NCBI RefSeq assembly: GCF_000265365.1
Contig: NC_018011.1
Coordinates: 248,001-312,000 of the forward strand
Source: Alistipes finegoldii DSM 17242
GTDB taxonomy: Bacteria > Bacteroidota > Bacteroidia > Bacteroidales > Rikenellaceae
DNA: 64,000 nt
Direction of reading: 5' to 3'
Shown here one piece after another: positions 25,502 through 34,730 of the stretch. Position numbers and translations under genes: made by a program. The notes under the pieces are model-generated. The model was not told the DNA's origin and made no database searches. It saw nothing but the letters and a program-made list of their open reading frames with translations. The stretch's first letter is position 1; every line of letters starts with the position of its first letter.

Positions 25502-26779
25502 TTATTCGTACAGCGATTTGCAGTAATCCCGGAAGGTTTCCCAGCGGTAATAGGGACCGCCGCCAAGGGGCAGTCCGGCATCGCGCTCGTTGTGCAGGAT
25601 GCGCACCAGAACGTCGCCCGCCGGGTTGCGGAAGAAGATGAACTGCACGTTGGCCGCCATGGGCGAAACGCGGTGGACCTGCCACACTTCGGCAGCCTCT
25701 TCGGGCGTCGAAACGCGGGCCGAAGCGCCCTCGACGCCCAGCAGCGCCAACAGCGGGATGACATTCACGTCGTGGCCGAAGCGCAGCGACGCGGCCAGCT
25801 CCTTTCCGCCGCCGATCACCTCTTCGGCCGTCTCGACGATGTTGCGCAGCAGGGGTTTGGCGTCGGCGATGATCGGATCGCCGAAACGCTTCGAAGGACC
25901 GAACATCACATAACGGCGGAAGTTCTCGTCCTCCCATGCGGCATATATCTCCTCCCCGGTGAAGAGGTCGTACAGCGAAATGCCCAGATAATCGACGTCC
26001 TGCATGATCGCGGCCTGCAAAAGCAGCTGCTCCATCAGTTTGCGGGGCTTTTTGACCTCGCGTTTGACGAATTCGGGATCGGAGAAAAGCGACTTCATCA
26101 GCCGGTCGGGAATCAGGCGCGCGGCGCGCACGCTGTCGGCCGTTTTCAGGGTCCGGTCGCGCTGGGCATCGAGTCCCTTGTTGTTGCCCATATAGGGCAT
26201 GTAGCGCGCGCTCGACTCGCGCGTGGTCCGGATCGCGGGATTCAGCTCCTTGAGCCGCTCGTTGAAAGCCGCCATGCTCAGGATGCAGCGCGGCACGAGG
26301 GTCGAGCGGCTCTCGATACGGCATTCGCGGCCGTCTGCCGTAGAGAAAACTTCGGGATAAGCCTTGTACATGCGCTCGGCGATGCCCCGGTGTTCGGCGA
26401 CCCCGCGCGGCGAAAGGTCGCCGTAACGTTTGTCGGCGTCGGCCGCGATGATCTCGACGCGGCCCAGCACATCACGACCCAGCGGCGTCAGCGCACCGGC
26501 TTCGGCGGCTTTGCGCAGGATTTTCAGCGGCCCGGCATAGACGCTTTCAGAGGCATGCCAGCGGCTGCCGTGGCGGCCGTAATGGCTGATGTAGAACGGC
26601 GTGTACCCGTCGGGCGCCGGAGCCGCCGCAGCGGGCCGGTATTCGTATGAATGGTAGATTCCGCCCGCGCGTTCGGGAACGGCCGCGATCTGTTCGCGGG
26701 CCGTCTGGGCGTCCGCTCCCCACAAGCCGAGCAGCAGGAACGCCGCGCAGAACCTCAGTTTCAATGCAAGTCTGTTCAT
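25502..26779 (-). CDS. Exported histidine acid phosphatase (phytase/MINPP-like)
   Basis: The signal peptide MNRLALKLRFCAAFLLLGLWGADAQT starts at ATG 26779 (the longer reading has six extra residues). The catalytic RHGxR motif is in FYISHYGRHGSRWHASE, and the C-terminal part is conserved but the usual HD/HAE motif is not obvious: the corresponding region reads SLRFGHDVNVIPLLALLG, where GHD fits it best. The family removes phosphate from inositol phosphates and other esters in the periplasm. It lies 11 bases after cyuA, so the two may be co-transcribed, though no functional link is evident. Confidence 0.85.
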   Translation of the reverse strand: MNRLALKLRFCAAFLLLGLWGADAQTAREQIAAVPERAGGIYHSYEYRPAAAAPAPDGYTPFYISHYGRHGSRWHASESVYAGPLKILRKAAEAGALTPLGRDVLGRVEIIAADADKRYGDLSPRGVAEHRGIAERMYKAYPEVFSTADGRECRIESRSTLVPRCILSMAAFNERLKELNPAIRTTRESSARYMPYMGNNKGLDAQRDRTLKTADSVRAARLIPDRLMKSLFSDPEFVKREVKKPRKLMEQLLLQAAIMQDVDYLGISLYDLFTGEEIYAAWEDENFRRYVMFGPSKRFGDPIIADAKPLLRNIVETAEEVIGGGKELAASLRFGHDVNVIPLLALLGVEGASARVSTPEEAAEVWQVHRVSPMAANVQFIFFRNPAGDVLVRILHNERDAGLPLGGGPYYRWETFRDYCKSLYE

Positions 26780-26790
26780 TGGTCGGTATT

Positions 26791-28077
26791 TTAACATTTA
26801 TGCGTCATGATTCCCAGCACGAGCCGGTCGGTCTCGTTCATGCCGTCGCGGCCGATGGCCGTCAGGTTGCGGATGCACTTGTCGACGTCCTCCTCGATAA
26901 TTCCCTCGACGGGCGTCACGCAGTGACCGTCCATCGCCATCATGGCCGAGAGCACGGCGGTCGAGACGCCGCTCGTGAGTTTCATCGAACAACTGGGCTT
27001 GGCCCCGTCGCAGATCATGCCGGTGAGGTTGGCGATCATATTCTTGACCGCCGCGGCGACCTGCTCGTAGGCGCCGCCCATCAGGTAGGTGATGCCGCAG
27101 CTCGATCCCGTCGCCGCCACGACGCAGCCGCACAAGGCAGACAGACGGCCGAGACTCTGTTTGATATAGATCACCGTGAGGTGGCTCAGCACCAGCGCAC
27201 GGATCGTATGTTCCTCGTCGGCCGCGGTCTCGTCGGCATAGACCACCACGGGGAGCGTCGCGGCGATGCCCTGATTGCCGCTACCCGAATTGCTCATCAC
27301 GGGGATCATGGCCCCGGCCATGCGGGCGTCGCAGGCCGCGGAGGTATAGGAGAGGATGCGCGAGAAGATGCTGTCGCCCATCACCCGCCGCTCCCGCTCG
27401 CAGCGCAGCGTGCGGCCGACGCAGTGCCCGAACTCCCCGGCGAAGGCCCGCTCGGCGGCGGCTTTGTTCACGCGGCGGGTTTCGAGGATGAAGCGCAGTT
27501 CATCGAGCGGCGCCGTCATGGCGAAATCCCAGACGCGGCGCAGGGTCAGGGGCACCTCGCCCGCCTCCTCTTCGGCGACGGATGCCGTGCGTTTGTCGAG
27601 CAGCACCTCGCCGTCGCGTTCGAGATAGACGAAGGCGGTATGTCCGCCTGCGATCACCGCCACGGCGCGGCGTTCTCCGGCCGAAGCTTCGACCTCGATA
27701 TAGAGTTTTTCGGCGATATCCTCCTTCAGCGAGATGCAGACGCGCTTTTCGTCGATATAACGGGCGCCCCGCCCGACGGCTTCGGGCGTCACGTCGCGCA
27801 GGACCTCCAGTTGATATTCCGAACGGCCGACCAGCGCACCCAGCGCCACGGCGATCGGCAGGCCGATCATTCCCGTGCCGGGAATGCCCACGCCCATCGC
27901 ATTCTTGAGGATATTGGCGCTCAGGCGCACCTCGATCTTTTCGGGCTGCGTGTCGAGCAGTTCGGCGGCGCGCGCCGTACACAAAGCCACGGCGATCGGT
28001 TCGGTACAGCCGATGGCGGGCACAACTTCGCGGTTGATAAGGGCGATGATTTTCGCTCGTTCGTTCGGGGAAAACAT
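26791..28077 (-). CDS. cyuA: L-cysteine desulfidase / UPF0597 family
   Basis: The 428-aa product matches the UPF0597/CyuA family, [4Fe-4S] enzymes related to L-serine dehydratase that split cysteine to pyruvate, ammonia and sulfide: VPAIGCTEPIAVALC near the N-terminus, MGVGIPGTGMIGLPIAVALGAL, MSNSGSGNQGIAATLPVV and the C-terminal MICDGAKPSCSMKLTSGV with conserved cysteines. Its promoter (TATCTTTG, minus strand, 28102-28109) is divergent from the NUDIX promoter. Substrate is inferred from the family. Confidence 0.85.
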   Translation of the reverse strand: MFSPNERAKIIALINREVVPAIGCTEPIAVALCTARAAELLDTQPEKIEVRLSANILKNAMGVGIPGTGMIGLPIAVALGALVGRSEYQLEVLRDVTPEAVGRGARYIDEKRVCISLKEDIAEKLYIEVEASAGERRAVAVIAGGHTAFVYLERDGEVLLDKRTASVAEEEAGEVPLTLRRVWDFAMTAPLDELRFILETRRVNKAAAERAFAGEFGHCVGRTLRCERERRVMGDSIFSRILSYTSAACDARMAGAMIPVMSNSGSGNQGIAATLPVVVYADETAADEEHTIRALVLSHLTVIYIKQSLGRLSALCGCVVAATGSSCGITYLMGGAYEQVAAAVKNMIANLTGMICDGAKPSCSMKLTSGVSTAVLSAMMAMDGHCVTPVEGIIEEDVDKCIRNLTAIGRDGMNETDRLVLGIMTHKC

Positions 28078-28101
28078 ATTGGCTCGTTTTTAGAGATCAT
28101 A

Positions 28102-28129
28102 CAAAGATAACTATTTTTCGCTATTTTTG
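28102..28129. promoter_or_regulatory. Divergent -7 boxes for cyuA and the NUDIX gene
   Basis: TATCTTTG on the minus strand (28102-28109) and TATTTTTG on the plus strand (28122-28129) lie 12 bases apart; both match TAnnTTTG, so the two transcripts have overlapping promoters. Confidence 0.6.
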
Positions 28130-28151
28130 CGGCATCAAAACAGACGCCGAT

Positions 28152-28709
28152 ATGGAAAATCCGAAAAGCCGCGCATGGAAAGTCGTGAAGAGCGAGTACC
28201 TCGCCCGCAAACCGTGGTTCACCGTACGCCACGAGCGCATCGAACTGCCCGACGGGCGCAGCATACCCGACTATTACGTCTTCGAGTACCCCGACTGGGT
28301 GAACGTGATCGCCATAACCAAAGAGGGTAAATTCGTATTCATCGACCAGTACCGTCACGGGCTGGGCGAAACGAATTACGAAATCCCGGCGGGCGTGGCC
28401 GAGCCGGACGATGCGTCGATGCTGGCCGCGGCGCAGCGCGAACTGGCCGAGGAGACCGGTTACGGCGGCGGCGAATGGCGCGAACTGCTGGTCGTGGCCC
28501 CGAATCCCGCCACGCAGAGCAACCTGACGTACTGCTACTTGGCGACGGGCGTGGAGCGGCTCGGCGCCCAGCGGCTCGACGCCACGGAGGATATCCGCGT
28601 GCATCTGTTCACGGCCGCCGAGGTGCGCGAACTGCTCACGGGCGGCGGCATCCGGCAGGCGCTGATGGCCGCACCGCTATGGCGTTACGCCGCGGAGTAC
28701 GGGTTGTAG
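28152..28709 (+). CDS. NUDIX hydrolase (ADP-ribose pyrophosphatase-like)
   Basis: The Nudix box is PAGVAEPDDASMLAAAQ followed by RELAEETGYGG at about residues 79-106, with the preceding FVFIDQYRHGLGETNYEIPAG typical of ADP-ribose pyrophosphatases. The 185-aa enzyme should cleave a nucleoside diphosphate linked to another group; the exact substrate is open. Its stop codon touches the stop of the convergent acyltransferase gene with no base between them. Confidence 0.9.
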   Translation: MENPKSRAWKVVKSEYLARKPWFTVRHERIELPDGRSIPDYYVFEYPDWVNVIAITKEGKFVFIDQYRHGLGETNYEIPAGVAEPDDASMLAAAQRELAEETGYGGGEWRELLVVAPNPATQSNLTYCYLATGVERLGAQRLDATEDIRVHLFTAAEVRELLTGGGIRQALMAAPLWRYAAEYGL

Positions 28710-29777
28710 CTACCCTACGACGTATTTGCTGCCGGGCAGCAGCGAAATCAGCTTTACGACCGCATAGGACGAGACGAAGGTGCAGAGCGCCAGCACGGGG
28801 ATCTTGATCCCGGCCGAAACGATCAGCGGATCGAGCCAGCCGTGGAAGAAGTTGAGCAGCATGATGTGTATCAGGTAGATGCCGTAGCTGAGTCTCGAAA
28901 TGTCGGTAACGACGCCCGTAAAACGGCCCGCCCCCGGCCTGACGTCTTTCAGCAGCAGGAACAGCCCGACCGACATCGCGGCCACGTTGATCGTCCCGAA
29001 GCCCCACGAAAGTTCGAGGTCCGCGACGAGCCGCTGCGTCGCCAGCCGTGCGTCGAAAATCCATGCCGTCGCGAAATACCCCGCGACGACCAGCAACGCA
29101 CCGCCCCACTTATGCCATGCGCGCGGCGCGGCGTGGTAGCGGCGCAAATAGGCGGCCAGCACCATGTAGCCGAGGAATCCCGAAAAGTAGTAGAGCATCG
29201 GCGTGTCGTTCCAGAAACATTCGCCGAGCAGCTCCGGGAAAACGAGGTGCACATAGGGGATGCACAGAGTGAAGGCCCAAAGCGCGAGATAACCCTCCAT
29301 GGCGCGGCGCGAAGCCGTCTCGATCCACGGCGAGACAACCGGGGCGAACAGGTAGAGTCCCAACAGCATGTAGACGAACCAGAGGTGTCCGATCTCGACG
29401 CCGAAATTGACCGGGATGCGGCAGACGCCGAGCAACGCTCCGGCGGCATCGGTCCGTCCCGTCAGGAACTGGTAGATTGCGTAGAGCACGCACCACACCA
29501 GAAACGGCACCACCACGCGCACGAAACGCCGGGCGAAAAAGTCGCGCATGCGCTCCCGCACCGGAAGCAGGAAAAATCCCGACAACATGACGAACAGCGG
29601 CACGGCGGTGCGGCACAACGAGTTGAGCCAGCAGGCCCAGACAGGTTCGCCGCCCGCGGCGACCAAGCCGCCGTCGGCAATATAGTAGAATTCTCCGGCG
29701 TGCACCTGAAGCACCATGTAACAGGCCAGCACACGCAACAGGTCGAGACCGTAGTTTCGGGATTGAAGTTTCGTCAT
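28710..29777 (-). CDS. Acyltransferase family 3 membrane protein
   Basis: The start MTKLQSRNYGLDLLRVLACYMVLQVHAGEF (ATG 29777) is the hallmark of acyltransferase_3 (R and H in the first two helices), followed by about ten membrane segments over 355 aa. Such proteins O-acetylate or otherwise acylate sugars at the inner membrane. An upstream in-frame ATG at 29876 adds 33 residues unlike the family. Target unknown; no glycan operon is adjacent. Confidence 0.88.
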   Translation of the reverse strand: MTKLQSRNYGLDLLRVLACYMVLQVHAGEFYYIADGGLVAAGGEPVWACWLNSLCRTAVPLFVMLSGFFLLPVRERMRDFFARRFVRVVVPFLVWCVLYAIYQFLTGRTDAAGALLGVCRIPVNFGVEIGHLWFVYMLLGLYLFAPVVSPWIETASRRAMEGYLALWAFTLCIPYVHLVFPELLGECFWNDTPMLYYFSGFLGYMVLAAYLRRYHAAPRAWHKWGGALLVVAGYFATAWIFDARLATQRLVADLELSWGFGTINVAAMSVGLFLLLKDVRPGAGRFTGVVTDISRLSYGIYLIHIMLLNFFHGWLDPLIVSAGIKIPVLALCTFVSSYAVVKLISLLPGSKYVVG

Positions 29778-29956
29778 AAAAGTCAGGCGGTTTTGATTTC
29801 GAAAACAAAGGTAACAAAAAACCCGGAAATCCGCAGCCCGACACTCCATCCGGTAAAAAAAACTCTTCTCCGGCAAAGACCGACTGTCCCGGTCCCACGG
29901 AGATGAAAAAGGAGCGGTTCAAAGCCGCTCCTCCGATTCGGGTTTCGCCGCCCGGC

Positions 29957-30643
29957 CTATTTGCCGACCGTCTGCGCCAGCGCCATGAAATAGCGCTTAG
30001 GGTCGAGACCGAGTGCCTTGAGCAGTTCGGCTTCGGGGGCGCTGCCGCGCGTGATCGACTTCAGCCCGTGACCTGCCGTATAGAGGTTCACATTCTCGGC
30101 ATATCCGGCGGCATCCTGCCCGCAGAGGTAGCGGACATGTTCAGCCGGAATACTCTTTCCTTCGTAGACCGACATATCGGCGATATAGACCAGATTCAGC
30201 GGTGCGGCATAGACGAAATCCTGCGCGCCGGCCAACCTGCGCAGGTCGCCTTCGGCGACGCGCACGAGTTTCCGCGCCTTGGCGTCATAGCTGTAGACAC
30301 CTTCGGCGAAAAAGGCATAGACGCGGACCGGATAGAGCGCCAGCGCCGAAGGAGCCGTCAGACGGCCGTCGGCGGGACGGTTGACACCCCCTGCGGCCCA
30401 CATGACGCCCGAAAGCTCTTCGAGCGAAAGCGCCTCAGGAGCGTATTCTCGCCATGAACGGCGGTTTTCTAATGCTTCGTTTACGGTCATGCCCGCCTTG
30501 GAATCGGGTTTGAGAAGGGCGATCTCCGCGCCGTGCTTCACTTCGGTTCTGGTTTCGGGGGCCTTGGCCTCCTCTTTAGGCGGCTGCGTGCCGCCGCATG
30601 CCGCGAGCAGCAAAGCCGCACAGGTAATGATCTTCACAGTCAT
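29957..30643 (-). CDS. SagB/ThcOx-like nitroreductase-family lipoprotein
   Basis: The N-terminus ends in a lipobox (ALLLAACGG), so the protein should be a lipoprotein outside the cytoplasm. The body is a nitroreductase fold of the SagB/ThcOx type: ENRRSWREYAPEALSLEELSGVMWAAGGVNRP, APSALALYPVRVYAF, AAPLNLVYIAD, VNLYTAGHGLKSITRGS. These use FMN. An exported FMN protein needs flavin supplied outside, which is unusual. Promoter TATATTTG on the minus strand is at 30671-30678. Confidence 0.8.
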   Translation of the reverse strand: MTVKIITCAALLLAACGGTQPPKEEAKAPETRTEVKHGAEIALLKPDSKAGMTVNEALENRRSWREYAPEALSLEELSGVMWAAGGVNRPADGRLTAPSALALYPVRVYAFFAEGVYSYDAKARKLVRVAEGDLRRLAGAQDFVYAAPLNLVYIADMSVYEGKSIPAEHVRYLCGQDAAGYAENVNLYTAGHGLKSITRGSAPEAELLKALGLDPKRYFMALAQTVGK

Positions 30644-30765
30644 CGTTTCTGAAATTTAGAGGTTTACATGCAAATATAAAGAATATTTTCCAAAATACGG
30701 AATGCAATTCCGCTGCCGGATACCTGCGGGCTGGCGATTTTTCGTACCTTTGTGCAACACACAAC

Positions 30766-31683
30766 ATGGAGCCTATGAATCCGACAGCAGTCTACACCGT
30801 CGTCTTTTCACCGACGGGAACTTCGAGAAAAATCGCCGCGGCGGTTGCGCAGGGAGTGGCCCGGCACGGCGGGAGCTGCAATGCAACGGCAAATACGGCG
30901 GCCGGAGCGGACGCTGGTACAAATGCCGCCACAGGCAGCGCGGCAAAGGCGTTCACGACAATCGACCTGACGCATGCGGCGGGAAAACCGCCCGTGCTGC
31001 CGGCCGATGCCGCGGCGGTATTCGCCGTGCCGGTATACGGGGGCCGCGTGGCGCCTGCGGCATTGGAAAGGCTGCAGGAGATTCGCGGCGAGGGAACGCC
31101 GGCCGTAGTGCTGGCGGTCTACGGCAACCGGGCTTTCGGAACGGCGGTCGCACAACTGGCGGCGTTCGTCGCCGAGCGGGGATTCGTTCCCGTGGCGGCC
31201 GGGGCTTTCGTGGGCGAACACTCGTACAGCACGCCCGGCACGCCGATCGCCGAAGGACGTCCCGATACGCAGGACCTCGCCGAAGCGGCCGCTTTCGGAG
31301 CGCGCATCGGCCAAAAGCTTGCGCACGGAGAGACCGGCCCGATCGACGCCGCAAAACTCCGCGAGCCGCATACGCCGCTGTTGTCAAAACTGCGGTTCAT
31401 CCGTTTCGTGCTGGGGTACCGCAGGCGGCAGAAACGCAATCCGGTCGCACTGCTCCCCGCGGGCGACGCCGCACGGTGCACCCAATGCGGCCGCTGTGTC
31501 GCACTCTGTCCCACGCAGGCGATCGCGCGCGGCGACGAACTGCACACCGACCCGGCGCGCTGCATCCGCTGCTGCGCATGCGTCAAAGGCTGCGCGTTCG
31601 GCGCACGCACGTTCGAAACGCCTTTCGCTGCCGTTCTGTCGCGCAACTTCGCCCGGCGGAAACCGCCCGTAACGCTTATGTAA
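30766..31683 (+). CDS. EFR1-family flavodoxin-ferredoxin fusion
   Basis: The N-terminal half is a flavodoxin-like fold (VVFSPTGTSRKIAAAVAQG; AVFAVPVYGGRVAP; VLAVYGNRAFGTAVAQLAAF) and the C-terminus is a two-cluster ferredoxin: CTQCGRCVALCPTQAI and CIRCCACVKGCAF. Such EFR1 proteins are electron carriers of anaerobes. Residues about 36-62 are an Ala/Thr/Gly-rich insert not expected in the flavodoxin fold. The promoter TACCTTTG is at 30745-30752. The GNAT gene starts two bases after the stop. Confidence 0.88.
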   Translation: MEPMNPTAVYTVVFSPTGTSRKIAAAVAQGVARHGGSCNATANTAAGADAGTNAATGSAAKAFTTIDLTHAAGKPPVLPADAAAVFAVPVYGGRVAPAALERLQEIRGEGTPAVVLAVYGNRAFGTAVAQLAAFVAERGFVPVAAGAFVGEHSYSTPGTPIAEGRPDTQDLAEAAAFGARIGQKLAHGETGPIDAAKLREPHTPLLSKLRFIRFVLGYRRRQKRNPVALLPAGDAARCTQCGRCVALCPTQAIARGDELHTDPARCIRCCACVKGCAFGARTFETPFAAVLSRNFARRKPPVTLM

Positions 31684-31684
31684 T

Positions 31685-32338
31685 ATGACAATCGAACGAC
31701 TGAAAACCCCGTCGGCAGGCAAGCTGAACGCCCTGACCGACCTCTGGGAAGCCTCGGTGCGGGCGACGCACGACTTTCTCGCGCCGGAGGATATTGCGTT
31801 TTTCCGGCAAATGGTCCGGCAGGAAGCGCTCCGGGGTGTAGAATTATACGTCATCCGGAAGCCGGACAGCAAAGCGCCTGAAACCGGAACATCCGCAGGA
31901 CAGGAGAACCGGCACGAGTCCCGGACATCCGGCAAGACAGGAGAATCCCGCCGACCGGAGGGCTTGGACGAGAACGGGATGTTCGGGGGATTCGCCGCGT
32001 TCGCAGGTATCGACGGCGATATGCTCGAAATGCTCTTCGTCGCGCCCAAAGCGCGCGGCAAAGGAGTGGGCCGGCAGCTGGTGGAATATCTCGTCCGCGA
32101 ACGCGGCATAAGGCAGGTCGATGTCAACGAGCAGAACACGCAGGCGGCGGGATTTTACGCCCGGCTGGGATTCCGCGTCACGGGGCGCGACGCGACCGAT
32201 CCGTCGGGCAGGCCCTACCCTATCCTCCATCTGTCGCTGGGCGAAACGCCGCAGCGGATCGTGCCGATCCCGAACCTGCAGACCGACCGGGTCGATGTCG
32301 ATTTCGAATCAGAGCCAACCGGGGACGAAGGAAAATAA
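31685..32338 (+). CDS. GNAT-family N-acetyltransferase with low-complexity insert
   Basis: The acetyl-CoA loop is in MLFVAPKARGKGVGRQLVEYL (residues about 116-136), followed by VDVNEQNTQAAGFYARLGF, the standard GNAT ending. Residues about 58-99 are a polar, repeat-like insert (Ser/Gly/Glu/Arg) between beta strands 2 and 3. Substrate unknown. It is co-transcribed with the EFR1 gene. Confidence 0.85.
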   Translation: MTIERLKTPSAGKLNALTDLWEASVRATHDFLAPEDIAFFRQMVRQEALRGVELYVIRKPDSKAPETGTSAGQENRHESRTSGKTGESRRPEGLDENGMFGGFAAFAGIDGDMLEMLFVAPKARGKGVGRQLVEYLVRERGIRQVDVNEQNTQAAGFYARLGFRVTGRDATDPSGRPYPILHLSLGETPQRIVPIPNLQTDRVDVDFESEPTGDEGK

Positions 32339-32420
32339 CCGGAGCCGGCGGGTAGTAACCAGCGGATGCGGGCCGAAACGAGCCGCCGAGCAACGCTTCC
32401 GCGGAAACACCGGGTATAAT

Positions 32421-32455
32421 AACAAGACGGCAGAGCGAAAATCCCTGCCGTCTTG
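32421..32455 (+). terminator. Terminator after the EFR1-GNAT operon
   Basis: ACAAGACGGCAG and CTGCCGTCTTGT form a perfect 12-bp stem with an 11-base loop; the tail is only weakly T-rich. Confidence 0.7.
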
Positions 32456-32513
32456 TTGTGTTGGAAACATATCGGTTGGCGCCCGGCCTCGGCACACGCC
32501 CCGCTTCCGGTCG

Positions 32514-33701
32514 CTATTCCATATAACCGGTAACGGTCAGCGGAGCGTCGCCCACTTCGGCGGTCACCTGCGCCGCTTCGCCGCGGGAGTTTTCATAGCG
32601 GAAGGTATAGGTTTTTCCCTTTTCCAGCAGAAAGCGCAGGGCGTCGTTCATGTCCTGCCGGGGACCCGCCGTACGGCCGCCGCCCATCTGCTCCGAACCG
32701 CAGAAAACATCGACGTTGGCCGCCACGCGCGCATCGGAACGCCCGGCATGCGCCGCCTTGTCGTACATCATGAAGGTCACGGTCGCATGCCGCCCCCGCT
32801 CGGCGAGGTCATCGGCATAGGCGGCATAGAGGTCGCGGTAACGCTGCGTGACGTTCACGCCGTGGACCTCGCGCGAATCCTCGCTCCACACCATCGGAAA
32901 CCAGTCGCCCGCGGGCCGGAACGAAACGGCGAAAATGCCGTGAGCCCGGTCGTCGGGCGACGCCTGTCCCGCATCGGCAAAAAACCATGCGTAATCGAGT
33001 CTTCCCGGAAAATAATACTCCGTGAAATGCCAGCGGCCGTCGATCCACACCTCGACCCAGCTGTGGTTGCCCCGATCGTCGTGCCATGCGGGAGTTCCGG
33101 CAAAGCGCGCGGGAATGCCCGCAGAGCGCAGGGCATCGACCAGCAGGACCGAAAGGCCCGTGCAGGAGGCCATATGCTGACGCATCGACTCGGAGGGACT
33201 CTGGTTGGTCTTTTCGCGGGCGGTGTTGTATTCTACGGCGACATCGGCGGCAATATGCCGGTTGATCGAGTCGATGGCGGCGCGGACGTCCGCGGCTCCG
33301 GCCGCACGGCGGGCGAAGCGGGCGTAAAAGTCGGGCCGCCAGCTGTCGCGCACCTCGTCCACGACGGCATAGGGAAGCACGTCGTTCAGGAAGACCGAAT
33401 CGGGCAGCGCGCGCGTCCACGGATACTCGGCGCGTGCGCGGTAGGCATACTCGACATTCTCGCGCAGCAGGTCGAGCCGCATCGTATCGCGGTCGCCCTG
33501 CGGCATATAGGCTACAAGGAAAGCCATCCCCGCACGCCGATTGCGCGGAGTTTCGCGCAGCAGCTGCCGCAGGCTGTCGGCGCGCGGACAGTCGGCCAGC
33601 GCAGCGTCGAGCAGGGGTTCGTATTCGGCGGGAACGCCGCAGCCGTAACGGCCGCAGGCGCAGAGGAAAAGTCCCAGAAGCAGGAGGAAAATGCGTTTCA
33701 T
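32514..33701 (-). CDS. Transglutaminase-like lipoprotein
   Basis: ATG at 33701 gives a lipoprotein signal (MKRIFLLLLGLFLCACG). The transglutaminase core is at about residues 210-265: MASCTGLSVLLVDALRSAGIPARFAG (nucleophile Cys), then GNHSWVEVWIDGRWHFTE (His; the third residue of the triad would be near the end of this strand). C-terminal residues form a beta-rich domain ending LTVTGYME. The family includes proteases as well as cross-linkers. The start overlaps the cutC stop by ATGA, so the genes are coupled. Confidence 0.85.
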   Translation of the reverse strand: MKRIFLLLLGLFLCACGRYGCGVPAEYEPLLDAALADCPRADSLRQLLRETPRNRRAGMAFLVAYMPQGDRDTMRLDLLRENVEYAYRARAEYPWTRALPDSVFLNDVLPYAVVDEVRDSWRPDFYARFARRAAGAADVRAAIDSINRHIAADVAVEYNTAREKTNQSPSESMRQHMASCTGLSVLLVDALRSAGIPARFAGTPAWHDDRGNHSWVEVWIDGRWHFTEYYFPGRLDYAWFFADAGQASPDDRAHGIFAVSFRPAGDWFPMVWSEDSREVHGVNVTQRYRDLYAAYADDLAERGRHATVTFMMYDKAAHAGRSDARVAANVDVFCGSEQMGGGRTAGPRQDMNDALRFLLEKGKTYTFRYENSRGEAAQVTAEVGDAPLTVTGYME

Positions 33702-34432
33702 CGGTTTAATTCGTTCAGGATTTGTCGGATGGTCTGTTCGTCGGCGCAGGGCGAAGCGTACTCCGGCACGCCGGGACAGCCGCCCATCGAAATCTGCGGA
33801 TTGCGGTATGCCATGCCGCTCGGCCGCATGCCGCGCGCGCTGAAATGGAGGGCATCGACACCCGTCGCGGCCAGTTGCCGCACGTTCGACGGATTCACGC
33901 CGCTGCCGGCCATGATCTCGATGCGGCCCGCAGCCCGCACGACGAGCGCGCGGAGGTCGCCGATGCCTTCGGACGCCGTATTGCGGCCGCCGGAAGTCAG
34001 GATGCGGGTGCATCCGGCGCGGACGATCTCCTCCAGCGCATCGGAAAGGTCGCACGTCATGTCGAACGCCCGGTGGAAGGTGGTCTGCATCGGCCCGGCT
34101 TCGGCCACGAGGGCCGCCGTACGCGCCGTATCGACCCGTCCGTCGGGCGTCAGCAAGCCGAAGACCACGCCGTCGGCGCCGCATTCGCGGGCGAAGCGCA
34201 CCTCTTCGAGCATCTGCCGGAATTCGGCGTCGTCATAGAGGAAATCTCCGCCGCGGGGACGGATCATCACACTGAGCTGCAAGCCTTCGATGCGGCGCAC
34301 CATACGGATGGCCGCGGCCGAAGGGGTCGTGCCGCCCTCGTAGGGCGAGGCGCAGAGTTCGACGCGCGCGACACCCGCACGGCGGGCGGTCTCGCACGCT
34401 TCAATGGAATAGGCACAAAGTTCGGTCGTCAT
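33698..34432 (-). CDS. cutC: CutC family protein
   Basis: The 244-aa TIM-barrel protein starts MTTELCAYSIEACETARRAGVARVELCASPYEGGTTPS and includes MIRPRGGDFLYDDAEF, GADGVVFGLLTPDGRVD, TFHRAFDM and RILTSGG, all CutC signatures. It was named for copper homeostasis, but the biochemical role is unclear. The -7 box TATCTTTG (34437-34444, minus) ends only four bases before the ATG, so the mRNA is probably leaderless. Confidence 0.93.
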   Translation of the reverse strand: MTTELCAYSIEACETARRAGVARVELCASPYEGGTTPSAAAIRMVRRIEGLQLSVMIRPRGGDFLYDDAEFRQMLEEVRFARECGADGVVFGLLTPDGRVDTARTAALVAEAGPMQTTFHRAFDMTCDLSDALEEIVRAGCTRILTSGGRNTASEGIGDLRALVVRAAGRIEIMAGSGVNPSNVRQLAATGVDALHFSARGMRPSGMAYRNPQISMGGCPGVPEYASPCADEQTIRQILNELNR

Positions 34433-34559
34433 ACGGCAAAGATAAAAAAACGGCGACGGAAATGCAAGTCCCGGAGCACCGCAGAACAGTTGCAAAAAAA
34501 CGGAACGGGACCGTTCATACGTTACGGCAAAAAAACATCGCCCCAGCCGGAGAGCCGAC

Positions 34560-34680
34560 GGTTCGGCCGCACGCCGCAAAGCCGAACGCACGCCGTAAAA
34601 CCGGACGCACACCGCAAAGCCGGACACCCACTGCAAAGCCGAACGCCGACGGCAAAGCCGGACGCCGACGGCAAAACGAA
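34560..34680. repeat. Degenerate tandem repeat with a GCAAAGCCGGACG core
   Basis: Words such as CCGCAAAGCCGGACRC and CCGACGGCAAAGCCGGAC recur about every 18 bases six or seven times. The stretch 34445-34680 shows no supportable gene. Confidence 0.75.
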
Positions 34681-34708
34681 AGCAGAGCGCCCTTACGGAC
34701 GCTCTGCT
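34681..34708 (-). terminator. Terminator of hsp20
   Basis: AGCAGAGCG and CGCTCTGCT form a 9-bp stem; on the minus strand a T-rich tail follows. Confidence 0.8.
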
Positions 34709-34730
34709 TATCTTCAGGCTGCGCAAGCCC

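Noticed and set aside
16572..28110. Long antisense frames over glyS, fabF, waaA, the phosphatase and cyuA (for example 20122-21378, 23983-25365, 26647-28110)
   Set aside because: Same GC-driven shadow effect; the opposite strand in each case encodes a clear conserved protein.
32121..34238. A 705-codon plus-strand frame
   Set aside because: It is antisense to the transglutaminase and cutC genes, which have clear motifs; the frame is Arg/Ala/Gly-rich.
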